From Chloroflexota bacterium (GTDB lineage: Bacteria > Chloroflexota > UBA11872), in the NCBI GenBank assembly GCA_022820025.1, contig JAJEGF010000019.1:1-44057 (forward strand): a stretch of 44,057 nt of DNA. The letters are read 5' to 3'. The number at the start of each line of letters is the position of its first letter. Position 1 is the stretch's first letter. Below the pieces are notes generated by a model. That model did not search any database. It saw nothing but the letters and a program-made list of their open reading frames with translations, and was not told the origin of the DNA. The translations under genes and the position numbers were made by a program. Positions 33,364 to 40,401 of this stretch are shown here, one piece after another.

Positions 33364-34127
33364 GTCGCCCGCAACTTCCGGCCGAGGCCAGCGTCTGGGG
33401 GCGGCACACCGTTGCCGAGGCGTTGCGCGGCGGTGCACGTGTCGAACGAGTCTTTATTGCCCGTCCGCAAGCCGAAGCGATGGCCGACATACGTTCCCTG
33501 GCCGCTTCGGCGGCAGTTGCCGTCACGTTTACGGACGCGTCCGAGCTCGACCAGTTGAGCATCGGAGGGCAGCACCAGGGCGTGGTGGCCTCAGTGCGGC
33601 CTCCGCCGCCGGCATCGATCGAGGACCTTCTTGAGAGCGAAAGCGCGGGTGGACCGCCGCTGATCCTGGCCGCGGACCAGGTGCAGGACGTGGGCAACCT
33701 GGGCGCGCTGCTGCGAACACTCGAGGCGGTGGACGGCGCAGGGGCCGTGGTTCCGGCCCGACGCTCGGCCGCCCTGACCGGCGGTTTGGCGCGGGCCTCC
33801 GCCGGCGCGAGCCTGCGGACGCCGCTGGTCCAGGTCGCCAACATCACCCGGGCGCTGGACCAGATGCGTACGGCCGGCGCCTGGGTTTACGCGCTGGATC
33901 AGGACGGGGATACGGACTTTACCGACGCCGACTTTGGCCGCCCGACGTGCCTTGTGGTCGGCAACGAAGCCCGCGGCGTCCGCCCCGGGGTCCGCAAGGC
34001 ATGCGACGCGGCGCTGCGGATTCCGATGTACGGGGGCGTGGGTTCGCTGAATGTCTCGGTGGCCGGCGCGATCGTGCTGTACCACGCCGTGCGCTCGCGC
34101 ACAGAGGCGGCTTCGGATGTCGCCTGA
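33270..34127 (+). CDS. rlmB: RlmB/TrmH-family rRNA methyltransferase
   Basis: A 285-residue SPOUT methyltransferase with 2'-O-ribose activity on rRNA. The substrate-binding domain starts VWGRHTVAEALRGG at residue 42. The SPOUT core has LAADQVQDVGNLGALLRTLE (motif 1), LVVGNEARGV (motif 2) and RIPMYGGVGSLNVSVAGAIV (motif 3 with the knot). The only usable start is the ATG at 33270, 94 bases inside cysS. No ATG, GTG or TTG occurs in this frame between it and the conserved core. The resulting N-terminus is a 40-residue Arg/Gly-rich tail ([20 protein letters not shown]), as some RlmB proteins have. It overlaps folB by 11 bases. Confidence 0.9.
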   Translation: MGARRQNPRRSGRPRRGSRGQARRHGLASRVGRPQLPAEASVWGRHTVAEALRGGARVERVFIARPQAEAMADIRSLAASAAVAVTFTDASELDQLSIGGQHQGVVASVRPPPPASIEDLLESESAGGPPLILAADQVQDVGNLGALLRTLEAVDGAGAVVPARRSAALTGGLARASAGASLRTPLVQVANITRALDQMRTAGAWVYALDQDGDTDFTDADFGRPTCLVVGNEARGVRPGVRKACDAALRIPMYGGVGSLNVSVAGAIVLYHAVRSRTEAASDVA

Positions 34128-34506
34128 CACCGTCAGCCTGGCCGGCATCACCCTCTACGGCTATCACGGCGCGCGCCCGGAAGAGCGGACGTTGGGTCAG
34201 CGCTTCGTGGTGGATGTTGACCTGGAGGCTGATTTGCGCAGCGCGAGCGCCACTGACTCGCTCCATTTGACTGTCAACTACAGCGAGGTGTACGCGTTGG
34301 TCGCGGAGATTGTGGAGGGCGAACCGGTGAATCTGCTGGAAACGCTGGGCGAGCGGATTGCGCAGGCCACACTCAAGCGGTTTCCTCAGGTTCGGAGATC
34401 GCGCGTTCGCATTGCGAAGCCCGGCGTCGCTATCGCGGGGTCGGTTCTGCGCAACGCCGCGGTGACGATCGACCGCACGCGATCGGACGCTGAGGGCGCG
34501 AATTGA
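34117..34506 (+). CDS. folB: Dihydroneopterin aldolase
   Basis: A 129-residue FolB, converting dihydroneopterin to 6-hydroxymethyl-dihydropterin in folate synthesis. ITLYGYHGARPEERTLGQRF, then VVDVDLEADLR, contains the GYHG and E-R-x(3)-Q-x-F signature. VNYSEVYALVAEIVEGEPVN and LLETLGERIA hold the conserved Tyr and Glu. VRIAKPGVAI supplies the catalytic Lys. I chose the ATG at 34117, which overlaps the rlmB stop by 11 bases; the frame upstream is rlmB in another phase. Its folate partner folE lies at 37654. Confidence 0.93.
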   Translation: MSPDTVSLAGITLYGYHGARPEERTLGQRFVVDVDLEADLRSASATDSLHLTVNYSEVYALVAEIVEGEPVNLLETLGERIAQATLKRFPQVRRSRVRIAKPGVAIAGSVLRNAAVTIDRTRSDAEGAN

Positions 34507-34554
34507 CCGAGCGGTCCTTTGGATCGGTTAAGTAAGTAATCTCACCTTTCCATC

Positions 34555-34583
34555 TTGACGGAAACAACCGTACGCACCACTAT
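34555..34583 (+). promoter_or_regulatory. Possible promoter before the NYN gene
   Basis: TTGACG (34555-34560), 17 bases, then CACTAT (34578-34583), in an AT-richer 200-base gap between folB and the NYN gene. The -10 match is weak. Confidence 0.3.
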
Positions 34584-34707
34584 GTACGAAGCGGGCGGCT
34601 AGACGCATCATTCGAGAGCGCGTCCGCGTCATCGGCGCACAGCAAGTACTCTGTTCAATGACGGGCACGGTCGCGCCTACATAGTTTCCTGGTCGAAAGG
34701 TTGACGT

Positions 34708-35298
34708 ATGGGGAGTCTGGCGGTCTTTATTGACGGCGGTTATCTCGAAGCTCTGCAGAAGCATGAGTTCGATGTTCGGCTGGACGTCAAGAAGCTTGTT
34801 GACGAGATTCTGCGGCACGTGGAGAGCGAGAGCGCCGACGCCGTGGAGTTGCTGCGTGCGTATTACTACCACTGCCGGCCGTATCGAAGCGACCCGCCAA
34901 CGCCTGAAGAGATGGACCGCTACTCAAACTCGCGGCGATTCGAGGACGCGCTTCGCTACCTGCCACGCTTCGAAGTGCGGCTGGGACACCTGCGGATGTC
35001 GGGCATGGATGAATCGGGCGTTCCGATCTTCGAGCAGAAGCAGGTAGACCTGTTGCTGGGCCTGGACATGGCGCTGCTGGCGGGCAAGGGGCAGGTGCAG
35101 CACATCGCCCTGGTTGCCGGCGACGGCGACTTCGTTCCCGCCGTTCGCGTGCTAAAGAACGAAGGCATCATCGTGTGGCTCGTTCACGGCCCACCGCAAG
35201 GCAATCATGGGTATCCCACGTATTCGTTCGAGCTATTCAAAACAGCGGATGAGCGAATGGAGCTGGACGAGGAACTAATTGACCGCTTGCTGAGGTAA
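34708..35298 (+). CDS. NYN-domain protein (LabA/DUF88-like), putative RNase
   Basis: A 196-residue PIN-like NYN domain. The acidic metal site is formed by LAVFIDGGYLEAL (Asp near residue 9), KQVDLLLGLDMALLAGKGQV with its Asp residues, and HIALVAGDGDFVPAVRVLKN (the GDGDF motif). NYN proteins are presumed metal-dependent ribonucleases. In Firmicutes a different NYN protein, YacP/Rae1, a ribosome-associated nuclease, is encoded just after rlmB. This one occupies a similar place but belongs to the LabA-like branch by sequence. AAAGG lies eight bases before the ATG. It is convergent with the kinase-like gene, with 14 bases between. Confidence 0.85.
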   Translation: MGSLAVFIDGGYLEALQKHEFDVRLDVKKLVDEILRHVESESADAVELLRAYYYHCRPYRSDPPTPEEMDRYSNSRRFEDALRYLPRFEVRLGHLRMSGMDESGVPIFEQKQVDLLLGLDMALLAGKGQVQHIALVAGDGDFVPAVRVLKNEGIIVWLVHGPPQGNHGYPTYSFELFKTADERMELDEELIDRLLR

Positions 35299-35312
35299 TT
35301 GCAGCACAGATT

Positions 35313-36143
35313 TCAACTGATTCGAGATTGACCCGGTCGATCAAGGGTCAAATCCGGGGAGCGACCACGGCGTCGTCGCATCGGACAATTCGTGCGGTCC
35401 TTTGAGGCTCCGCTATTCCGCGTGGATCGCATCTCGTCCATGACACGCTGTACCTCCACAAGGATAGCGCTGAAAGTCTGAGTAATCGGACCTCGGGCGT
35501 TGATAACGGTGAAGTTATGCTGTTCGGCAAGTTCACGAAGATGTGAGCTGATTTGCGCCTGATATCGCAGAAAACTGTCAAACACGTCCTGGCCCCGCAT
35601 CACGTCGAGGCCTGATTCCCAGAAGTCGAATCCGCCGTTGATCAGGATGCGGGGCAGGAGGTGTTCGATGTCCACGTCGAGATAGACGATGGCGTCGGGA
35701 ACCGGTGCGAAGCCATAGACGTCAGCCGTCCAGGCCGGATCGATTCCGCGCGTCGCCGCACGGGCGATCATGGAGAAGATATAGCGGTCGGCCAGGACAA
35801 TCATGCCCGCACGTAGCGACGGAATGATGAGTCGTTCGACGCGGTCGAAGAAGTCGGTGGCGTAGAACAGATTGAGCGTGATCGGGTCCAGATCATGACC
35901 GGACTTTGCGCGCCGGATGCCGGGGCCGGCGAGTTCGGATCGCGTCAGCCCGGTGTCAACGACGCCGAACCCGTGATCCTCAAGCCACTCTTTCATCAGG
36001 CGGATCTGGGTCGAGCGGCCGGAACCGTCCTGACCCTCAACCACGATCAAGCGCCCCGGAAGCGGGCTCAGGTCAATCCCCGGCGGCGGATCACCGTAGA
36101 ACCTCAGGGGACGGTTTACGGGACGGCTCACAACGCCCGCCAC
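35313..36143 (-). CDS. Thymidylate-kinase-like protein with altered P-loop
   Basis: A 276-residue P-loop protein of the dTMP-kinase superfamily. GRLIVVEGQDGSGRSTQIRL has the P-loop at 37-45 with Arg43 where the Walker A Lys is normally found; the codon is CGC. IVLADRYIFSMIARAATRG gives the DRY motif and PDAIVYLDVDIEHLLPRI the LID-proximal strand. The TREPGG motif of true Tmk is absent. A basic tail (CPMRRRRGRSPDLTLDRPGQ) ends the protein. It overlaps the neighbouring paralogue by 16 bases and is probably co-transcribed downstream of it. With Arg in the P-loop it may bind nucleotide without efficient catalysis, acting as a partner subunit. A separate true tmk presumably exists elsewhere. Confidence 0.8.
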   Translation of the reverse strand: MAGVVSRPVNRPLRFYGDPPPGIDLSPLPGRLIVVEGQDGSGRSTQIRLMKEWLEDHGFGVVDTGLTRSELAGPGIRRAKSGHDLDPITLNLFYATDFFDRVERLIIPSLRAGMIVLADRYIFSMIARAATRGIDPAWTADVYGFAPVPDAIVYLDVDIEHLLPRILINGGFDFWESGLDVMRGQDVFDSFLRYQAQISSHLRELAEQHNFTVINARGPITQTFSAILVEVQRVMDEMRSTRNSGASKDRTNCPMRRRRGRSPDLTLDRPGQSRIS

Positions 36144-36889
36144 ATGTCAGCCAGGTAGCGTCCGCTCAGGCCGGTGGCGGCCAGGGCATCCTGCAGTCCT
36201 GAATCCTCGGCGCGCATGGCACCCTCAAGATGGGGCCGAACGAGCGCGCGCATTTGTTCCTGTTGATTCACCAGGGTGCCGGTAGCGTCGATGCGCTCCA
36301 AGCCGAATTCGTCAACCAGCTTCCCGTACTGTTCGCGAATGATGCCCTGGAACAGTCGGAATGACTGCGCAGGGCTTTGACTCAATCCCAGGTCCATGCC
36401 GGCTTCGTAGTAGTTGAGCTCGTCCCGACCGAGCTCAATCCTGCGGATCGCCTCGTCCAGTGGGACGTCGAAGTAGAAGGCCATCGTGGGATCGGGTGCG
36501 AACGCGTAGAGCCGACGCAGCCAGTTGGCGCTGACGCCGCGGGCGGCGTCGCGGGCATAAGCGGTAAAGACGTAGCGATCGGCAAGGACGATGGCACCGG
36601 CCTGGAGCGCGGGAATGATCTGCTCGTGTACGCGACTGGAGAAGTCGGCGGCATGGATGAGGCTAAACGTCAGAGGCGTGAGGATGCGGCGACGCTTGCC
36701 ACGCCTGGTGGTCCGGCGGACGATTCTCGACGAGTTCCACTCGGTGAAGATCACCAGGTAGCCCTGGCTGACGAGCCACTTGTGCAGCAGATCGAGCTGC
36801 GTGCTCTTCCCCGACCCGTCGATGCCCTCGACGATAAAGAGGCGGCCTGGCAAGTCTTGCGGTGCGGTTGCACCGTTGGCTGTGGCCAT
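36128..36889 (-). CDS. Thymidylate-kinase-like protein with intact P-loop
   Basis: A 253-residue paralogue of the protein at 35313-36143. GRLFIVEGIDGSGKSTQLDL has a full Walker A (22-30). IVLADRYVFTAYARDAARGV is the DRY region and PTMAFYFDVPLDEAIRRIEL the strand before the LID. An unusual basic segment, SSRIVRRTTRRGKRRRILTP, replaces the TREPGG region of true thymidylate kinases. This suggests a different phosphate acceptor, possibly RNA or another polyphosphorylated ligand (speculative). The ATG at 36889 has AGGTG six bases upstream. It is divergent from rpiB, with 265 bases between, and overlaps the downstream paralogue by 16 bases. Confidence 0.82.
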   Translation of the reverse strand: MATANGATAPQDLPGRLFIVEGIDGSGKSTQLDLLHKWLVSQGYLVIFTEWNSSRIVRRTTRRGKRRRILTPLTFSLIHAADFSSRVHEQIIPALQAGAIVLADRYVFTAYARDAARGVSANWLRRLYAFAPDPTMAFYFDVPLDEAIRRIELGRDELNYYEAGMDLGLSQSPAQSFRLFQGIIREQYGKLVDEFGLERIDATGTLVNQQEQMRALVRPHLEGAMRAEDSGLQDALAATGLSGRYLADMWRAL

Positions 36890-37154
36890 TGCTACACCTG
36901 GTCGCCAGTCACGGAACGCGCTTGACCCAGGTGAACGGCGATGGGCAAGGACCGGCCCTCAACAAGGACACGCCGCCGCTCACATTCATTGGCAACGGCT
37001 ACCAGCGTACCCGACGGGGTCGTCGCTGATGCCGAGACTTCTGGCTGTGGCGATGTGACATTCCCTGCGGATAACCGAGTTTCGAGCTATCCGCGGAATC
37101 CGGGACCGGAGCTTACGATTACTACGCAGGTAACCGTTCGTATACTCGGCTGGT

Positions 37155-37619
37155 ATGTCTTTGCCCACGCCAGCCATGCGCATTGCAATCGCCAGCGACG
37201 AACGAACGGATCTGACCGACCACATCATCGCGAATCTCAGAGAGCGGGGGCATGCGCTGTCACCGTTCGGGCCGCTGGCCGGCCTGGACCAGCAGTGGCC
37301 GGAGGCGGGACGCAGTGTCGCTCAGGCGGTGGCCGGCGGGGCCGCGGATGAAGGCATTGTGCTGTGCTGGACAGGTACCGGCGTCAGTATTGCGGCAAAC
37401 AAGGTCGCCGGAATTCGAGCCGCCCTGTGCGCGGACGCGGAGACCGCGCGCGGGGCTCGGCTTTGGAACCGGGCGAATGTCCTGGCGCTGAGCTTGCGAT
37501 TGACGACGCCGGCACTCGCCGATGAGATTCTCTCAGCCTGGTTTGACACACCCCTGGGCGAGGACCCCGACGATCGAGCCTGTGTCGCCCGGGTCGAGAC
37601 CTCGTTCACGCCGGCCTGA
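37155..37619 (+). CDS. RpiB/LacAB-family sugar-phosphate isomerase variant
   Basis: A 154-residue protein of the RpiB fold. [20 protein letters not shown] and IRAALC match the core, with the catalytic-base Cys71 kept. Two other active-site positions are changed: the usual SDHAG is SDERT here (His to Glu), and the usual ARxHNDANVLALG is [13 protein letters not shown] (His to Trp, Asp to Arg). So it may not be a normal ribose-5-phosphate isomerase. The start could be the ATG at 37155 or that at 37176 (MRIAIASDE, the usual family beginning). A TATACT at 37141-37146 is so close that the first ATG would give a nearly leaderless mRNA. folE follows 34 bases after its stop. Confidence 0.8.
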   Translation: MSLPTPAMRIAIASDERTDLTDHIIANLRERGHALSPFGPLAGLDQQWPEAGRSVAQAVAGGAADEGIVLCWTGTGVSIAANKVAGIRAALCADAETARGARLWNRANVLALSLRLTTPALADEILSAWFDTPLGEDPDDRACVARVETSFTPA

Positions 37620-37653
37620 CACCTATACCTCTCGCAGGAAACGAGCTTCACGC

Positions 37654-38304
37654 ATGAGTTCAACGCCCCTGCACGACGGAACGCCTACAGCGTCCGTCCC
37701 GCACACCACCGACGCGTCAAGCGTTTCGCCGAACGGCGCGCTGCGCGCCGACCGCGAGCGGATCGCGGCCGCGATTCGCGAGATCCTGATCGCCATCGGC
37801 GAAGACCCCGATCGCGACGGCCTGGTCAAGACGCCGGCCCGTGTGGCACGCATGTATGAGGAGCTATTTGCCGGGCTGGTCGGCGAGCCCGACGATTACC
37901 TGGCTACCACGTTCGAGCACCCCCACGACGAGATGATCGTCGTGCGCGATATCCCCTTCTACTCGATTTGCGAGCACCACCTGCTGCCGTTTTTTGGTCG
38001 CGCAGCCGTGGGCTACATTCCGAATGAGCGGATTGTGGGGCTGAGCAAGCTGGCTCGCGTGGTGGAGCACCTGGCGCGTCGGCCGCAAGTGCAGGAACGC
38101 CTGACCTGCCAGGTCGCCGACCGCATTGAACAAGTACTGGACCCGGTGGGGGTGGCAGTCACGATCGAGGCCGAGCACACCTGCATGACGATGCGGGGCG
38201 TCAAGAAACCGGGCAGCCGGATGGTGACCTCGGTCACACGGGGCGCGTTCCGCGACAATCCCGCCACCCGCGCCGAGTTTTTCGACGCGGTTCAGCGCCA
38301 GTAG
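37654..38304 (+). CDS. folE: GTP cyclohydrolase I
   Basis: A 216-residue FolE, first step of folate/pterin synthesis, making dihydroneopterin triphosphate from GTP. The zinc site is Cys106 and His109 in [11 protein letters not shown], and Cys177 in [31 protein letters not shown] and [17 protein letters not shown] are the typical subunit-interface and GTP-binding blocks. GRAAVGYIP and [13 protein letters not shown] also fit. The first 30 residues are Ser/Thr/Pro-rich and probably disordered. I chose the ATG at 37654 with AGGAA upstream. It sits between the rpiB-like gene and a GntR regulator, and 3.1 kb from folB. Confidence 0.96.
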   Translation: MSSTPLHDGTPTASVPHTTDASSVSPNGALRADRERIAAAIREILIAIGEDPDRDGLVKTPARVARMYEELFAGLVGEPDDYLATTFEHPHDEMIVVRDIPFYSICEHHLLPFFGRAAVGYIPNERIVGLSKLARVVEHLARRPQVQERLTCQVADRIEQVLDPVGVAVTIEAEHTCMTMRGVKKPGSRMVTSVTRGAFRDNPATRAEFFDAVQRQ

Positions 38305-38314
38305 CGCGGCCGCC

Positions 38315-39055
38315 ATGTCGCCGGAGCCGGACGCCAAGCCACGCTCCGGACGGATGCGGCCAGCTCCCGGAATCCTACGCACCTCGGCGACCTACCACAC
38401 CAAGCGCGAACTGGTGTACCGCGCGCTGCGCGAGGCCATTCAAGCCGGGCGACTGCGGGCCGGCGACCGCCTGGTCATCAGTCACATCGCTTCGGAGCTT
38501 GGCGTCAGCGACGTGCCGGTGCGCGAGGCGCTATTTCAGCTTGAGGCCGAGGGCCTGCTTGACAACGAACCGCATGTGGGCGCCACGGTAGCCGGACTGG
38601 ATCCGGCGGAAGTTCGCGACATGTACCTGGCCAGTTCAATCGTTGAGGGCGCGACGGCCGCGTTGGCCATACCGCACATGACGGCGAAGGACCATCGGCA
38701 GTTGCAGGAAACGCTGGCGAATCTGGATGCCGCCGTGGAGTCGGACGACGCCGAGGCGCTCGCGCGACTGGACCAAGAGATTCATCGACGGTTGTACGCT
38801 CGATGCCCTTCGGCCCAGTTGCTGACGCTGGTTGAGCAGTTGTGGGCCACGAAGGAACGCGTGCGGACGGCCTACCCGGCGCGTGGTCGGGGCCGAGCGT
38901 CGCAACGCGAGCACCGTGCGATTGTGGCGGCGGTGCAGGCCGGCGACACGTCCGGTGTTGAGGCGCTGATTCGCGATCACCTGCAACGAGCCGGCGCGGC
39001 CAGGAGCGCGGCCCTTGAGACTCAAGGGATTGACGAGGACGCAAAAATCATATAG
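38315..39055 (+). CDS. GntR/FadR-family (FCD) transcription regulator
   Basis: A 246-residue regulator. The winged helix covers KRELVYRALREAIQAGRLRA, GDRLVISHIASELGVSDVPV and REALFQLEAEGLLDNEPHVG. The FCD ligand domain follows (VRDMYLASSIVEGATAALAI, DQEIHRRLY, REHRAIVAAVQAGDTSGVEA, LIRDHLQRA), keeping Asp and three His at metal-binding positions. These regulators usually sense organic acids or sugar acids. Downstream, in the opposite direction, is a D-2-hydroxyacid dehydrogenase; whether it is a target is not shown. It begins 10 bases after folE. Confidence 0.9.
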   Translation: MSPEPDAKPRSGRMRPAPGILRTSATYHTKRELVYRALREAIQAGRLRAGDRLVISHIASELGVSDVPVREALFQLEAEGLLDNEPHVGATVAGLDPAEVRDMYLASSIVEGATAALAIPHMTAKDHRQLQETLANLDAAVESDDAEALARLDQEIHRRLYARCPSAQLLTLVEQLWATKERVRTAYPARGRGRASQREHRAIVAAVQAGDTSGVEALIRDHLQRAGAARSAALETQGIDEDAKII

Positions 39056-39406
39056 GATTTATCAGCTTCAGGCAGTGTTGCCCGGAGTTTCGGCGGCTGG
39101 AGGTACTCCCATGCGCAACGTTGCGCTTGCTTACCGTCGGCGCCGACAGACTGGAGCGCGCCGGCTGAACATTCGCGTGCTCATAGGGCGCTGGCAAGTC
39201 GACAGGTCGCGCCCCGCGGCCTAATCGGCCGACGGGGCAGCAGGCCGTGCGGATTCATGACACTCTGAATCGGCCGGAATTCTGGCATGACGACTGCCAG
39301 GCGTCAGCCAGCAGAGCCTTTGAGTAGCGGAACCGCCAAGGCCGAGCGATCTCTCCTTTTGAATCGCTGCAAGACCCGCGCCGGGTTCGGCGCGGGTCTT
39401 GCTCGT
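39056..39406. ncRNA. Hairpin-rich non-coding region, candidate structured RNA
   Basis: This 351-base gap between two convergent genes has at least five inverted repeats: GCGCAACGTTGCGC (39113-39126), CCCCGCGGCC (39212-39221) with GGCCGACGGGG (39227-39237), GATTC/GAATC (39252-39271), CTGGCA/TGCCAG (39282-39300), and a 14-base-pair hairpin at 39369-39402. An AT-rich ATATAGGATTTATC lies at about 39050-39062. It lacks the conserved sequences I know for tmRNA, RNase P RNA and SRP RNA. It may be an unrecognised RNA, or simply a terminator with repeats. The strand is undetermined. Confidence 0.35.
39369..39402. terminator. Strong hairpin between convergent genes
   Basis: GCAAGACCCGCGCC (39369-39382) pairs perfectly with GGCGCGGGTCTTGC (39389-39402) around loop GGGTTC. 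It lies five bases past the stop of the dehydrogenase gene (minus) and downstream of the GntR gene (plus). No T-run follows on either strand, so termination may be Rho-assisted or hairpin-only. Confidence 0.65.
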
Positions 39407-40378
39407 TCAGCGGATTGAGTAGACCTCGGGGTTCACGGTCCTGACAGGCCGACCGCCTTGCAGAAACTCGATGAGGTTATCGACGGCCCGTCCGCCCATG
39501 CGGGTCATGGCCTCAAAGGTGCCGCTGCCGAAGTGGGGACCAAGCACGGTGTTCGGCAGAGCAAACAGCGGGTGATCAGGCGGTGGCGGCTCAACGTCGT
39601 ACACATCGGCGCCGTAACCGGCGATTTCGCCCGATTTGAGCGCGGCGACCAGCGCGTCTTCGTCCACCAGTTGCCCGCGCGCGGTGTTCACCAGGTAGGC
39701 GCCGGCCTTCATGGCCTGGAGTTGCGCGGCGCCGATCATGCGCTCGGTTTCCGACGTCACCGCCGCGTGCAGCGCCACGAAGTCCGACTCCGCCAGCAGC
39801 TCGTCCAGGTCAACGAAGTGGGCCTCAATGCCGGCGGCCGAGAGCCGCGCTGGATCGGGATGAGCCGTCGTGATGAGCACCCGCATGCGAAAGCCATGGC
39901 GGCAGATCGCAGCGACGCGGCGGCCTATTTCGCCAAAACCGATGATTCCGACGGTCTTGCCGGTCAGTTCGATTCCGTCGAGCTCGGTGCGCATCTTGAA
40001 GCCGGTGGTACGGACGGCCTGGTCGGCCAGAACCATGCGGCGCGCCAGGGACCACATGAGGCCCACGCTCAGTTCGGCGATGGTCTGGGCGTTTTCGCCG
40101 GGCGCGTTGAGCACGGCGATGCCGAAGTCGGTAGCCGCGGCAATGTCCACGCTGTCCACGCCGGTGCCGACCCGAGAGATTGCCCGCAGATCTTCGCGAA
40201 CCGCGGCCAGTGCCTGGCGGGGCCACAACTCGGTACCGGCCACGACGCCGCGGCAGCCACGCGCGGCCTCGACCAGCTCGTCACCTTCGGCAAAGAAGGC
40301 CTGACGCACGTTGCAGTGCGCGCGGAGCTTTTGCTCAACGGCTTCGGGTATTGGAAAGGTCTGCAGCACTCGGTCCAT
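39407..40378 (-). CDS. D-2-hydroxyacid dehydrogenase (SerA/phosphoglycerate dehydrogenase-like)
   Basis: About 323 residues. The NAD-binding Rossmann motif is VGIIGFGEIGRRVAAICRHG. The catalytic triad is Arg in NTARGQLVDEDALVAALKSG, Glu in YDVEPPPPDHPLF, and His in VLGPHFGSGTFEAM. GTGVDSVDIAAATDFGIAVL and NAQTIAELSVGLMWSLARR are conserved family blocks. There is no ACT regulatory domain, so it is a short form; serine-pathway phosphoglycerate dehydrogenase, glyoxylate reductase or lactate-type activities are possible. The ATG at 40378 has AGGTGG five bases upstream; a GTG at 40387 is in frame. It lies 23 bases after mreB. Confidence 0.88.
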   Translation of the reverse strand: MDRVLQTFPIPEAVEQKLRAHCNVRQAFFAEGDELVEAARGCRGVVAGTELWPRQALAAVREDLRAISRVGTGVDSVDIAAATDFGIAVLNAPGENAQTIAELSVGLMWSLARRMVLADQAVRTTGFKMRTELDGIELTGKTVGIIGFGEIGRRVAAICRHGFRMRVLITTAHPDPARLSAAGIEAHFVDLDELLAESDFVALHAAVTSETERMIGAAQLQAMKAGAYLVNTARGQLVDEDALVAALKSGEIAGYGADVYDVEPPPPDHPLFALPNTVLGPHFGSGTFEAMTRMGGRAVDNLIEFLQGGRPVRTVNPEVYSIR

Positions 40379-40401
40379 GGGTACCACCTGGCGGAATCGA
40401 G

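Noticed and set aside
35328..35351. TTGACCC/GGGTCAA hairpin as terminator for the NYN gene
   Set aside because: Only 7 base pairs with a 10-base loop, no T-run, and it lies within the coding end of the convergent gene.
36895..36933. CACCTGG/CCAGGTG inverted repeat as an operator
   Set aside because: Arms are 25 bases apart, and one is explained by the ribosome site of the kinase-like gene.
39015..39224. Possible 69-residue protein after the GntR gene
   Set aside because: Arg-rich, begins inside gntR and runs through the inverted repeats; no ribosome site.
39056..39406. tmRNA, RNase P RNA or SRP RNA
   Set aside because: None of the conserved sequences I know for these RNAs (such as GAGGAAAGTCC) is present.
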